A stretch of DNA of 64,000 bases from Deferribacteres bacterium (GTDB lineage Bacteria; Chrysiogenota; Deferribacteres; Deferribacterales; Geovibrionaceae), in NCBI GenBank assembly GCA_023395255.1, contig JAEWZN010000003.1, positions 1 to 64,000 on the forward strand. Reading direction: 5' to 3'. The notes under the pieces are model-generated. The model worked only from the letters and a program-made list of their open reading frames with translations, had not been told where the DNA came from and made no database searches. Made by a program: the position numbers and the translations under genes. Positions 46,030-54,853 of the stretch are shown in pieces (the stretch's first letter is position 1; every line of letters begins with the position of its first letter).

Positions 46030-47094
46030 ATGATAAAAGTTCTTATTGTGGATGATTCCGCTCTGATGCGGAAAAAAGTCAGGGAAATGCTGGAATCCGA
46101 TCCGGATATAGAGGTTGTCGGAACAGCCAGAGACGGACAGGACGGTGTGACAAAAGCGCGTGCTCTCAGGCCGGATGTCATCACCATGGATATAAACATG
46201 CCTGTCATGGACGGACTGACTGCCCTGTGCATTATCATAGAAGAAGAGATATGCCCGGTTATCATGCTTAGCTCCCTTACTCAGGAAGGGGCGGCCACCA
46301 CATTCGAGGCCATGGAGCTGGGTGCGTTTGACTATGTGGCAAAACCGGGCGGAACCGTATCTGTAAATATAGGCGAGGTCATGGACGACCTCATATGGAA
46401 AGTAAAGGCCGCTGCGGAGACGGGGGTGAAGAAGCTCAGGCGGAAGACCTCCAAGCCTATGAAGAAAAAGCTGACCGTGGAAACAGCGGAGGAGCCGGAG
46501 CTTCTTGAACTGGATGACTACCCGGCGGTTTGCATAGGAATATCCACCGGGGGGCCTAAGACTATTTTTGATGTGCTGCCTGAACTGGATAAAAACTTTC
46601 CCGCGGCATTGTTCATGGTTCAGCATATGCCGCCTACATTTACGGCTACCTATGCAAGAAGGCTTAACGAATACTGCAAGATACATGTTAAGGAGGCCGA
46701 AGCAGGGGAGGAGATCCGCCCCGGTGTATGTTATCTCGGCAAGGGCGGCTTCCACATGACACTATACAAAAAGCCCGGCGGTAAGGTTATTATAAGGCTC
46801 ACAAAAAAGCCTGAACACCACTTTGTACCCAGTGTGGATGTTATGATGGATTCCGTCAGAAACTGCTTCGGCGCAAGAACAGTCGGCATTCTCATGACCG
46901 GCATGGGTGACGACGGCGCAGACAGCATGGTGAAAATAAGAAAGGGCGGAGGCTATACCATAGCCGAATCAGAGGAAAGCTGCATAGTTTTCGGAATGCC
47001 CAAGGAAGCCATAGAACGCGGAGGAGCGGATGTTGTGCTCCCCAGCGGCAAGATAGCGTGGGAACTTAACAGAGTTGTCAAAAAGGGATGGTGA
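46030..47094 (+). CDS. cheB: CheB methylesterase
   Basis: 354 aa. The N-terminal receiver (VLIVDDSALMRKK, phosphoacceptor in ITMDINMPVMDG) is joined by a linker to a methylesterase domain with the catalytic Ser in GISTGGPKT, His in VQHMPP and Asp in TGMGDDGADSM. It removes methyl groups from receptor glutamates, opposing CheR encoded in the same operon. Confidence 0.96.
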   Translation: MIKVLIVDDSALMRKKVREMLESDPDIEVVGTARDGQDGVTKARALRPDVITMDINMPVMDGLTALCIIIEEEICPVIMLSSLTQEGAATTFEAMELGAFDYVAKPGGTVSVNIGEVMDDLIWKVKAAAETGVKKLRRKTSKPMKKKLTVETAEEPELLELDDYPAVCIGISTGGPKTIFDVLPELDKNFPAALFMVQHMPPTFTATYARRLNEYCKIHVKEAEAGEEIRPGVCYLGKGGFHMTLYKKPGGKVIIRLTKKPEHHFVPSVDVMMDSVRNCFGARTVGILMTGMGDDGADSMVKIRKGGGYTIAESEESCIVFGMPKEAIERGGADVVLPSGKIAWELNRVVKKGW

Positions 47095-47095
47095 T

Positions 47096-47377
47096 ATGGA
47101 TATAAAGCCTCTTAAATCAAAAGTCAGAATCATTTTTCCCGAAGAGTGCGAAAATTTCATGGCTGATGAAGCACTGGAGGCGCTCAAAGGGGCGGATCTG
47201 TATTCCAGACCCGCTGCGGAGATTGACCTTTCCGCTGTGCGCACGATGGACACAACTTTTGTAAATATACTCGTCTCTCTCCTGAACACATTGAAGGAGA
47301 AGGGAATAAAATACGAAATAACAGGAAAAAGCAGTGAGGTCTCAAGGGTCACCGGGCTTTACGGGCTGGTTATATGA
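47096..47377 (+). CDS. STAS-domain protein of the chemosensory operon
   Basis: 93 aa. A STAS (anti-sigma antagonist-like) fold is suggested by the central EIDLSAVRTMDTTFVNILVSLL, where the usual D-S-S-G phosphoacceptor turn reads D-T-T. The start at 47096 is preferred to an in-frame codon further upstream because it follows AAGGGATGGTG and lies one base after the cheB stop. STAS proteins usually act as phosphorylation switches. A partner kinase is not evident beyond CheA. Confidence 0.72.
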   Translation: MDIKPLKSKVRIIFPEECENFMADEALEALKGADLYSRPAAEIDLSAVRTMDTTFVNILVSLLNTLKEKGIKYEITGKSSEVSRVTGLYGLVI

Positions 47378-47390
47378 CAGGGGGAACAGC

Positions 47391-47753
47391 GTGAAGAGAA
47401 TACTGATAGTCGATGATGCCATAACCATGAGGCAGCTTGTCGCCGCCACGCTGAAATCCGCGGGCTATGAAGTGGTTGATGCCCGCGACGGAAAAGACGC
47501 GCTCACAAAGCTTGAGAATGACAGGTTTAATCTGATCATCTCCGACCTTAACATGCCCAATATGGACGGCATAACTCTTATTAAGGAAGTGAAGAATCTG
47601 GCGAAGCACAAGTTTACGCCGATCATCATGCTTACCACGGAATCTCAGGCTGAGAAGAAGGAAGAGGGGAGAAAAGCAGGCGCCAAGGCATGGGTTGTGA
47701 AGCCTTTCAAACCTGCGGATCTGCTTGCCGTTGTTAAAAAAATAGTGCCCTGA
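47391..47753 (+). CDS. cheY: CheY-type response regulator (first copy)
   Basis: 120 aa single receiver domain from a GTG start preceded by AGGGGG. Acidic pocket ILIVDDAITMRQL, phosphoacceptor Asp in IISDLNMPNMDG, Thr in MLTTES, and Lys in WVVKPFKP are all present. It lies between the STAS and HEAT-repeat genes. Its target is unknown. Confidence 0.93.
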   Translation: MKRILIVDDAITMRQLVAATLKSAGYEVVDARDGKDALTKLENDRFNLIISDLNMPNMDGITLIKEVKNLAKHKFTPIIMLTTESQAEKKEEGRKAGAKAWVVKPFKPADLLAVVKKIVP

Positions 47754-47784
47754 CAGTCTTGTCGGACGCACGGGGAAATGCGTT

Positions 47785-48849
47785 ATGGATATTCAGAGCA
47801 TAAAAGCCTCTCTCTTAAATGAAGATGAAACCGAAAGGCTGTATGCCGTGGAGGATGTGATAACCCTGCGCGCGGATGAGCTTATCCCTGAACTTATAGC
47901 TGCACTCCGGAAGGAGGAAAGCCGAATGGTGAAGGAACTCATAGTGGAGGGGCTGAAGCTTCTTGATGTTTCACCGCATTTTGCTTCCGTGGCCAAGTTT
48001 TTCGAATCCACCGATGCCTTCATAAGAAACTGCGCAATAGAAATCTTCGGCTCAAAGGGTGAGGACGCTGTGCCTTACCTGACATCTGTTATGGATCACT
48101 CCGACAAAGAGGTGCGCAAGCTGATTCTGGACAGCCTTGTTGCCACCGGCTCCAAATACTGTATTCCCGCCCTGCGCGCGGCTCTGAGGGATAAAGCGCC
48201 TAATGTGCAGATAACCGCAGTGGAGTATCTCGGTAAGATAAATGACGAGGAATCCCTGAGCGATATACTGGAAATTTTTGAAACATCGAATGAGCCCATG
48301 CTCCGCATATCCTGCATAGAGACTTTCACCCACCTCGCCAAACGCAGCGTGGTGGATACGGTGCTCGATATACTCGGCGGCATGAATATGGACAGCTTTT
48401 ATAAGCCGTCTGTATTCCGGATGGTCGCCGAATGCGGCTCCAAAGAACATCTGCCGTTTCTGCTCGGATTTCTTAATAACAGAAATACCCTTTTCTTCAA
48501 TGAAATATCGGGCTCGATACTTAAGATAATGATTCGGGACAATGTGGATGTACTCCCTTACGAATATGAAAAATACGTTATCAACGGAGTCAAAAATCAG
48601 AACCTTGATTCCGATAACCGCATAACCTTTATGGGCATTGCCTACAGGCTTTGTATTAAGGACAAAGAAGAAATCTTTGAAGAGTTCGCAGGCGAGGATG
48701 ATATGAATGTGATGCTTGCCGCGCTGGACAAGCTTGCCGGACTCGACAGGGAAAAAACGCTTAAAATAATTGAACGCAGGCTTAAGGTTGCTGAAGGTGA
48801 TTCCAAGGAAGAGCTTCTCAGCCTCAGGGCGCTGATAGCGGAGCAGTAG
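47785..48849 (+). CDS. HEAT-repeat protein of the chemosensory operon
   Basis: 354 aa, soluble, built from PBS-lyase-type HEAT repeats (for example KEESRMVKELIVEGLKLL, DKEVRKLILDSLVATGSKY and APNVQITAVEYLGKINDEES). Such helical scaffolds bind other proteins. HEAT-repeat proteins occur in a few alternative chemosensory clusters. Its stop is directly followed by cheR. No catalytic function is visible. Confidence 0.82.
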   Translation: MDIQSIKASLLNEDETERLYAVEDVITLRADELIPELIAALRKEESRMVKELIVEGLKLLDVSPHFASVAKFFESTDAFIRNCAIEIFGSKGEDAVPYLTSVMDHSDKEVRKLILDSLVATGSKYCIPALRAALRDKAPNVQITAVEYLGKINDEESLSDILEIFETSNEPMLRISCIETFTHLAKRSVVDTVLDILGGMNMDSFYKPSVFRMVAECGSKEHLPFLLGFLNNRNTLFFNEISGSILKIMIRDNVDVLPYEYEKYVINGVKNQNLDSDNRITFMGIAYRLCIKDKEEIFEEFAGEDDMNVMLAALDKLAGLDREKTLKIIERRLKVAEGDSKEELLSLRALIAEQ

Positions 48850-49683
48850 ATGTTCGTTGTTACCCTTGAGGATTACAAAGATTTAACGGCTTTTATCTAC
48901 AAGAAGTCCGGCATAAATTTTGAGGATAAGAAGCGCTATTTCATTAATAAAAGGCTGGAAAAAAGGCTTTCCTCCCTCGGTATAGAATCTGCGAGGGATT
49001 ATATACGCTTTCTCAAATTCAAAGACCGGGAAGGGGAGGAGTTTCAGGAGCTGATGAACCTTCTCACCGTGAATGAGACTTACTTTTTCAGGGAATTTTC
49101 CACACTGGAGGTCTTTGCCGAATTCTGCCTTCAGGAGATAGCGGAGAAAAAGGAGAAGGATAAAGACGACACCATACGCATATGGTCTGCCGGGTGCTCC
49201 ACAGGCGAGGAGCCTTACACTCTGGCGATCATAGTGCGCGAACTTCTGGACAGGCATGAAAACTGGAATGTGGAGATACTCGCCTCGGATATTGATCTTA
49301 ATGCACTGGAAAAGGCGAAAAGTGCCCGCTATGACGACAGAAGCGTGAAGGATGTGCCGGAGGAGTACTACTCAAAGTATTTTGACTATGCGGACGGCTG
49401 CCACATTCCCATAAAACCTGTGCGGGACATGGTTCGCTTTGAGCATATAAACCTTAACGATAAAATGCAGATGAGACGGCAGAGAGGCTTTGACTTCATC
49501 TTCTGCCGAAACGTGCTTATATATTTTGATGAGATCTCAAGAAAGCAGGTTGTTGATCACTACTACATAGCCCTCAACAGGGGCGGCTACATCTTTCTTG
49601 GCCACAGCGAATCAGTCGGCCGCATAACAACAGCTTTCTCCATCAAGCGGTACGGCAGAAATGTCGTTTATTACAAGGGGTGA
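48850..49683 (+). CDS. cheR: CheR receptor methyltransferase
   Basis: 277 aa. The N-terminal helical domain contains TVNETYFFRE, and the SAM-binding domain has WSAGCSTGEEPYTLA and the DFIFCRNVLIYF motif, as in CheR. It methylates receptor glutamates. It starts immediately after the HEAT gene stop. Confidence 0.96.
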   Translation: MFVVTLEDYKDLTAFIYKKSGINFEDKKRYFINKRLEKRLSSLGIESARDYIRFLKFKDREGEEFQELMNLLTVNETYFFREFSTLEVFAEFCLQEIAEKKEKDKDDTIRIWSAGCSTGEEPYTLAIIVRELLDRHENWNVEILASDIDLNALEKAKSARYDDRSVKDVPEEYYSKYFDYADGCHIPIKPVRDMVRFEHINLNDKMQMRRQRGFDFIFCRNVLIYFDEISRKQVVDHYYIALNRGGYIFLGHSESVGRITTAFSIKRYGRNVVYYKG

Positions 49684-49687
49684 GACT

Positions 49688-50053
49688 ATGGCGTTTAAAG
49701 TTCTGATAGTTGATGATTCGGACATGGTGAGGCACTTTCACGCCAATATTCTCAAGTCAGCAGGTTTTGACACCGAACAGGCGATAGACGGCATGGACGC
49801 TCTTGAGAAAGCTGTGAGAAGCTCATTTTCCCTCATTCTGTGCGATCTGAACATGCCCAGAATGGACGGAATCACCTTTATAAAAGAGCTCAGAAAAACA
49901 GGGAAAGAAACGCCCGTAATAATTATTACCACTCAGGAAGAGGCGGAAAACCGCAGAAAAGGCTATATGTCCGGCGCTAATCTGTACATAACCAAGCCTG
50001 TGAAGCCTGAGGAACTTATAATCAACATAAAAATGCTTCTCGGTATTTCCTGA
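49688..50053 (+). CDS. cheY: CheY-type response regulator (second copy)
   Basis: 121 aa single receiver domain. VLIVDDSDMVRHFH, phosphoacceptor LCDLNMPRMDG, ITTQEE and LYITKPVKP are present. The start at 49688 follows GGGGTGAG; an earlier codon inside cheR is rejected. It lies 11 bp before cheA. Confidence 0.93.
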   Translation: MAFKVLIVDDSDMVRHFHANILKSAGFDTEQAIDGMDALEKAVRSSFSLILCDLNMPRMDGITFIKELRKTGKETPVIIITTQEEAENRRKGYMSGANLYITKPVKPEELIINIKMLLGIS

Positions 50054-50064
50054 CGGGGTGGGGT

Positions 50065-53007
50065 ATGGTCGAAATTGATATGGAAAAGTTCCGCAGGTCG
50101 TTCCTGGACGAGGCGGCGGAACTACTGGAACAGGTAAACGAGGATGTTCTTAAAATAGAGGCGGATGACGATCCGGAGCTTGTAAATTCCGTATTCCGCT
50201 CTATTCACACAATAAAAGGCAGCGCCGCAGGCTTCGGCTTTGAGCATATATCAGCATTTACACACCACCTGGAAACCCTGCTGGACAGGCTTCGCAACAA
50301 GGAGCTTGAGGTATCAGGCGAACTTGTAGACAGTATTCTCAAAGCGGCAGACGGGATTTACGAAATGGTCACAGCCGCCAAAGAGGGCAGGGAGTATTCT
50401 GTTGATGAGGCAGGGATAATAGCCGAGCTTGAAAGTTACATGAACCCGGAGGCTGACACAGTACCGGAGACGAAGGACACTGCACCTGCGGAGAGTGCGG
50501 AAGCGGCATCTGTTTATGTTTCCTGCACTGATATACGGGAAAAGCTCCGCGCAGCAGGAAAGAAGCAGGGGAGCATTTACAGGGCTGATTTCCATTTCAC
50601 ATCCGAAATGCTTGAAAACGGTTATGACCCTGTTCCCGTCATGTCCAACCTGAAAATGAGCTCTGCCGAATATTTCTGCAGGACGGATTCAGCGGCTGTT
50701 CCCTTTCTGGATAAGCTTAACCCCTTTGAAATTTACCTCCGCCCGGAGGTTTACATAATAAGCGAGCTCGATGCGGCCGATCTGGCTGACTTCGGGTTTG
50801 AGCCCGGAGTAGTAACTGTCTCCCCGGCTTCCCTTGACGACCCTGCCCCTGCGGCGAAAGCTGATGAAGCGGCGGACAGCACGGAAGAAGACATTACGGC
50901 GGCTCCCGTCTCCAATGGAGACGATATAACAATGGAGGGCATAGATGCCGAGCTTCTGGGTGAACTGGCTTCCAGTATTGAAGATTATTTCGAATCAATA
51001 GAGTCTGTCACCCTTAAGCTTGAGAAAAGCGGCAGAGGCTCAGGCCCCGGCATTGATGATCTTTTCCGTGTTTTCCACACAATAAAAGGGGACTGCGGTT
51101 ACGTGGGTTTCCGCTTTCTTGAGGAGTTTGCGCACCTTGTGGAAGGTGTTCTGGATGACATCAGAAGCGGACGTATTATGTTCGACAAAAAGGCGGCGGA
51201 CATTATCCTCGCTGTGGTCAGTGATATAAGGGAGATGCTCTCAAACCTAACCAAAAAGGGAACCACACCTGTTCCTTCCTCATACCGTACGCTTAAAAAC
51301 CTCACATCAAGCCTTGAGACAATGAAAAGCTCCATGACAGTTGTGAATGAGGAAGTGAAAATATTCATCAAACAGCTTGAGCAGTTCATCGAAATCATAA
51401 ATATAGCCTCCGAAGACGGGCAGACAGATGTCCGGCAGGTGCTCAGGGGGGCAGGCGGCCTGAAAAACGCAGCCAGATTCATCGGCTTTGATGATTTGTA
51501 CGCAATAGCCGAAGACCTTGAAAAATGTATAAAGGAATCCAAACCGTTTGACGCGCATATGGAAAGGATTCTCAAATACCTTGAAGATCTTAAATCACCG
51601 CCCAGAATGTTGGGCGAGCTCCTTATCCGTGACGGTAAAATCACTGAGGGGGATATTCAGGATGCTCTCAGCAAGCAGAAAAAACTCGGTGACATACTTG
51701 TCGAAGAGGGCAAGCTTGGGAAGGAAGATCTGGATAAGGTATTAAAAAAACAGGAAGTTATGAAAGCCGTGGCGGGCAGTGCCCGCGAAGGCGCACCCAC
51801 ATCCGCCAAGCAGCAGGCGGCAGGGCTGCCTCAGCAGGATGCCGGAAGCGGCACAATGAAGGTGGAACAGGAGAAGATAGACAAATTTACCAACACCATA
51901 GGCGAGCTTGTGGTGGCCAAGAACGCCAACGAATATCTGATCCAGAAGATAGCCAGAGAATACGGCCTTCCTTCCGCCCTTGTGAAGGAGCTTAAGGACA
52001 ATGCTAATCTCATTGCGAGGATCTCTCAGGATCTGCAAAGGGATATAATGTCTCTCAGGATGATTCCCATCAGGCAGGTTTTTCAGAAATTTCCCAGAGT
52101 TGTCAGAGATATATCCAGAAAACAGAACAAGCAGATCGACCTGCGTATAATAGGCGAGGACACAGAGATAGATAAAAAAGTGGCTGACCTGCTCAGTGAT
52201 CCCCTTGTGCATCTCCTCCGCAACTCCTGCGACCACGGGGTGGAGATGCCGGAGGACAGACAAAAGGCCGGGAAAACCCCTTCGGGCACTATTATCCTTA
52301 AGGCTTATCAGGAAGGAAGCTTTGTTTATATCGAAGTGATTGATGACGGTAAAGGGATAGACACCGCAAGGGTCAGAGCGAAGGCAATATCCAACAGGCT
52401 GATAGCCGCGGATGCAGAACTCAGTGAGAAGGAGATAATGCAGCTTATACTTGAACCCGGCTTCTCCACAGCGGAAAAGGTTACGGATATATCCGGCCGC
52501 GGTGTGGGGATGGATGTGGTGAAGACATGCGTTGTGAACCTCGGCGGCTTTGTAGATATACAGTCCACAATGGGCGAAGGATCAAGATTTGTGCTGAAAA
52601 TACCTGTAACCATAGGCGTTTCCACTGCTCTGCTGGTTAAACTCAGTTCAGTTGTTTATGCCATACCCATAGAAAATGTCGCGGAAACAATCAAATTACC
52701 CAAAGAGAAAATCAAGGATCTGCACTACGGCCTTGCAGTTCATTACAGGGGGATGGTGCTCCCTCTTTACAGCATGAAGGGGCTTCTGGACGAAGAACCC
52801 GGAGAGCTGCCCGAAGAGGTGTGCATAGTTATCACCAACACCGACATGGGAAAAGTCGGCCTTATGGTGGACGAACTTATAAACCGCATAGATATAGCTA
52901 TCAAGCCGGTTCCTGAATATTTCGCACATTTGTCATATGTCGGCGGCATTACCATTCTGGGAGACGGGCAGGCGGTTTTGGTTCTCAATACTAACAAGCT
53001 TATTTAG
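50065..53007 (+). CDS. cheA: Multi-domain CheA histidine kinase
   Basis: 980 aa, larger than usual. An N-terminal Hpt domain has the phospho-His in FRSIHTIKGSAAGFG (H48). A P2-like region follows (about residues 150-260). A second Hpt has VFHTIKGDCGYVGF (H338). A third Hpt-like helical bundle reads LRGAGGLKNAARFIGF, without His. Next is a duplicated LGELLIRDGKITEGD / LGDILVEEGKLGKED segment like the GspE N-terminal domain. The C-terminal part has dimerisation, ATPase (LVHLLRNSCDHGVE, DDGKGID, ISGRGVGMDVV) and CheW-like domains. It should phosphorylate the CheY proteins and CheB in the operon. Confidence 0.95.
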   Translation: MVEIDMEKFRRSFLDEAAELLEQVNEDVLKIEADDDPELVNSVFRSIHTIKGSAAGFGFEHISAFTHHLETLLDRLRNKELEVSGELVDSILKAADGIYEMVTAAKEGREYSVDEAGIIAELESYMNPEADTVPETKDTAPAESAEAASVYVSCTDIREKLRAAGKKQGSIYRADFHFTSEMLENGYDPVPVMSNLKMSSAEYFCRTDSAAVPFLDKLNPFEIYLRPEVYIISELDAADLADFGFEPGVVTVSPASLDDPAPAAKADEAADSTEEDITAAPVSNGDDITMEGIDAELLGELASSIEDYFESIESVTLKLEKSGRGSGPGIDDLFRVFHTIKGDCGYVGFRFLEEFAHLVEGVLDDIRSGRIMFDKKAADIILAVVSDIREMLSNLTKKGTTPVPSSYRTLKNLTSSLETMKSSMTVVNEEVKIFIKQLEQFIEIINIASEDGQTDVRQVLRGAGGLKNAARFIGFDDLYAIAEDLEKCIKESKPFDAHMERILKYLEDLKSPPRMLGELLIRDGKITEGDIQDALSKQKKLGDILVEEGKLGKEDLDKVLKKQEVMKAVAGSAREGAPTSAKQQAAGLPQQDAGSGTMKVEQEKIDKFTNTIGELVVAKNANEYLIQKIAREYGLPSALVKELKDNANLIARISQDLQRDIMSLRMIPIRQVFQKFPRVVRDISRKQNKQIDLRIIGEDTEIDKKVADLLSDPLVHLLRNSCDHGVEMPEDRQKAGKTPSGTIILKAYQEGSFVYIEVIDDGKGIDTARVRAKAISNRLIAADAELSEKEIMQLILEPGFSTAEKVTDISGRGVGMDVVKTCVVNLGGFVDIQSTMGEGSRFVLKIPVTIGVSTALLVKLSSVVYAIPIENVAETIKLPKEKIKDLHYGLAVHYRGMVLPLYSMKGLLDEEPGELPEEVCIVITNTDMGKVGLMVDELINRIDIAIKPVPEYFAHLSYVGGITILGDGQAVLVLNTNKLI

Positions 53008-53021
53008 AAAACGGAGAACCC

Positions 53022-53384
53022 ATGAAGATTTTTATTATCGATGACAACGGTCTGCACCTGAAAATGTGCAATTTTATACTTACAAAGCTTGAGCATGAAG
53101 TATATATTTTCGATTCTTTAAAAAAACTGGACGATTTTACTCTGCAAAATGATACAATCCCTGATATATTGTTTATAGACTACAGGCTGGGCCCCACGGA
53201 AACGGGTCTGGACGTGTTGGACAGAGTGAAAAACAAATACAAATGGAAATCGGCAAAGTGCATCGCCTTCACTGCGGATGTGTCAGAAACATCACAGCTC
53301 AGGGCGGGCGGGTTTGACACAATTATCCTTAAACCCGTAACAGAAAATATGCTGAAGGAAATTGTGGGAAAATATTCCAGATGA
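53022..53384 (+). CDS. Response regulator receiver (third single-domain copy)
   Basis: 120 aa receiver domain with IFIIDDNGLHLKMC, phosphoacceptor in DILFIDYRLGPTETGLD and Lys in IILKPVTE. It is less CheY-like than the two earlier copies. It overlaps the final gene of the operon by 4 bp. Confidence 0.88.
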   Translation: MKIFIIDDNGLHLKMCNFILTKLEHEVYIFDSLKKLDDFTLQNDTIPDILFIDYRLGPTETGLDVLDRVKNKYKWKSAKCIAFTADVSETSQLRAGGFDTIILKPVTENMLKEIVGKYSR

Positions 53385-54853
53385 TTCATCTTAACGAGCT
53401 TAAGGACGAGCTTACCGAATATTTTATCGAAATAGTCGATATTATTAACAAGCTTATGGAACTGCGCGGAAGCAGCTTCGAGAGTATGCTTGAGATTAAT
53501 TCATACCTTGAAAAATCGGCAAAGAGCTTTACAGACGACACTGCCGTTCTGATCGCTAAAATTTCTGAGGATCTGAACAAAAAGATAGTCAGTATAGACA
53601 TCAAGAGCATGAAGGATGAAATAACCGAAGCCTCCGGAACCTTCCTCAAAATAACCGATGACCTTGAACTTCTTTCCTACAACACAATATGCACCACCAT
53701 GTCTCTGGGAGCAAAGGGGGCTACAATTGCCCACATCAGCAAGGAGATTAAGAAAAACTCCACTATTGCCAAAAACCTGCTGGAGAATATTTCCCAAACC
53801 TTTACAAGTATTTATGATGACTTCCGTGAGATAAACGCCACTTTCAGCGCAAACAGTTCCAAGGTTGAGCTTATGGTTGGCGGAACCGATGCGAAGGAAG
53901 AGCCGCTTGAAGTGAGCTCGGATATTTCACGCCTCATAGAGTGCAGCCAGTTTCATGACATCATCATTCAGGAGATAGATGCCATAAGCAGCGCCCTGAC
54001 AGAGTGTGCGGATAAAGACCCCTTCTGTCTCGGCAAAAGCTACGGTGTGCATGAACTCGCCATTGCAAAAATGGACGAGGTACAGGCAAAAACCACAGAA
54101 GTATTTACAGAGATTACGGATGTGATAAAGGAATTCCTCTACCACATCAACACCGACATACAGAATATTGTCAGCCGTGCAAACCTTGTGAAGATGGAGT
54201 TTGAGACTGCCAAGGAATACAGCGACTCCATAGAATCAATAGTCGGCGGGCTGATCAGCATGATAAAGCTCACGGAAAAAGAGCTTAAAAACGCCGAGAA
54301 CGGAATCCTGACGCTGAGGAAATTCGGCAAATCATTCCGCAACCTTGTGGTTATAACAGCCGTTGAGGTGGCCAGAATCGGTGATACAAGCCTTGAGAGC
54401 GTTGTGGTTTCAATGAGCGAGACTGAGCGCATACTCATGAGTCTGGTGGATAAGCTTTCCGTAAGTCTCAAACTCTGGGGCGAGCTTAAAAACGGCTTTG
54501 TCAGTGTTCTTAGGGATGCAAATATCAATATCAGCCGTCTGCGGGAACTCCACTCGGATAATCATATAGACAACCTGCTTAAAAAGTCGGGTGAACTTGA
54601 CGGAGAGCTTGAGCATTTCAGGGGAAAATTCTCCGGTGATGAATTTATGCAGCATTTAAACGGCGGACTTACGAAGATAAACCGCTCCTTCGCAGACATC
54701 AACAGGCTGTTCGAAAAAAGCTTTGACAATCTGAAACGGAAGATACCTCAGTCGATGTATTCAGACCCTGATTTCGAATCAGGGCGCTCATCCGCCGAAA
54801 TCATTGACATAATGGCTCACGAGAACGACCACTCCTCAATAGACTTTTTCTAG
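53381..54853 (+). CDS. Coiled-coil protein with two degenerate chemoreceptor tips
   Basis: 490 aa, soluble, almost wholly coiled coil. The LLSYNTICTTMSLGAKGATIA segment (about residue 100) aligns by eye with the receptor tip [20 protein letters not shown] but lacks the Glu-Ala-Ala-Arg core. The later NLVVITAVEVARIGDTSLESVVV (about residue 325) keeps E-V-A-R-x-G-D. The whole layout mirrors the two-tip receptor at 42199-44439. It may bind CheA or CheW as a decoy or structural part of the array. It is the last gene of the operon, and its stop overlaps that of the convergent MoeB-like gene. Confidence 0.7.
   Translation: MIHLNELKDELTEYFIEIVDIINKLMELRGSSFESMLEINSYLEKSAKSFTDDTAVLIAKISEDLNKKIVSIDIKSMKDEITEASGTFLKITDDLELLSYNTICTTMSLGAKGATIAHISKEIKKNSTIAKNLLENISQTFTSIYDDFREINATFSANSSKVELMVGGTDAKEEPLEVSSDISRLIECSQFHDIIIQEIDAISSALTECADKDPFCLGKSYGVHELAIAKMDEVQAKTTEVFTEITDVIKEFLYHINTDIQNIVSRANLVKMEFETAKEYSDSIESIVGGLISMIKLTEKELKNAENGILTLRKFGKSFRNLVVITAVEVARIGDTSLESVVVSMSETERILMSLVDKLSVSLKLWGELKNGFVSVLRDANINISRLRELHSDNHIDNLLKKSGELDGELEHFRGKFSGDEFMQHLNGGLTKINRSFADINRLFEKSFDNLKRKIPQSMYSDPDFESGRSSAEIIDIMAHENDHSSIDFF

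Noticed and set aside
45982..46755. Minus-strand reading frame of 257 codons opposite cheB
   Set aside because: cheB on the plus strand has all catalytic residues; the antisense product shows no domain.
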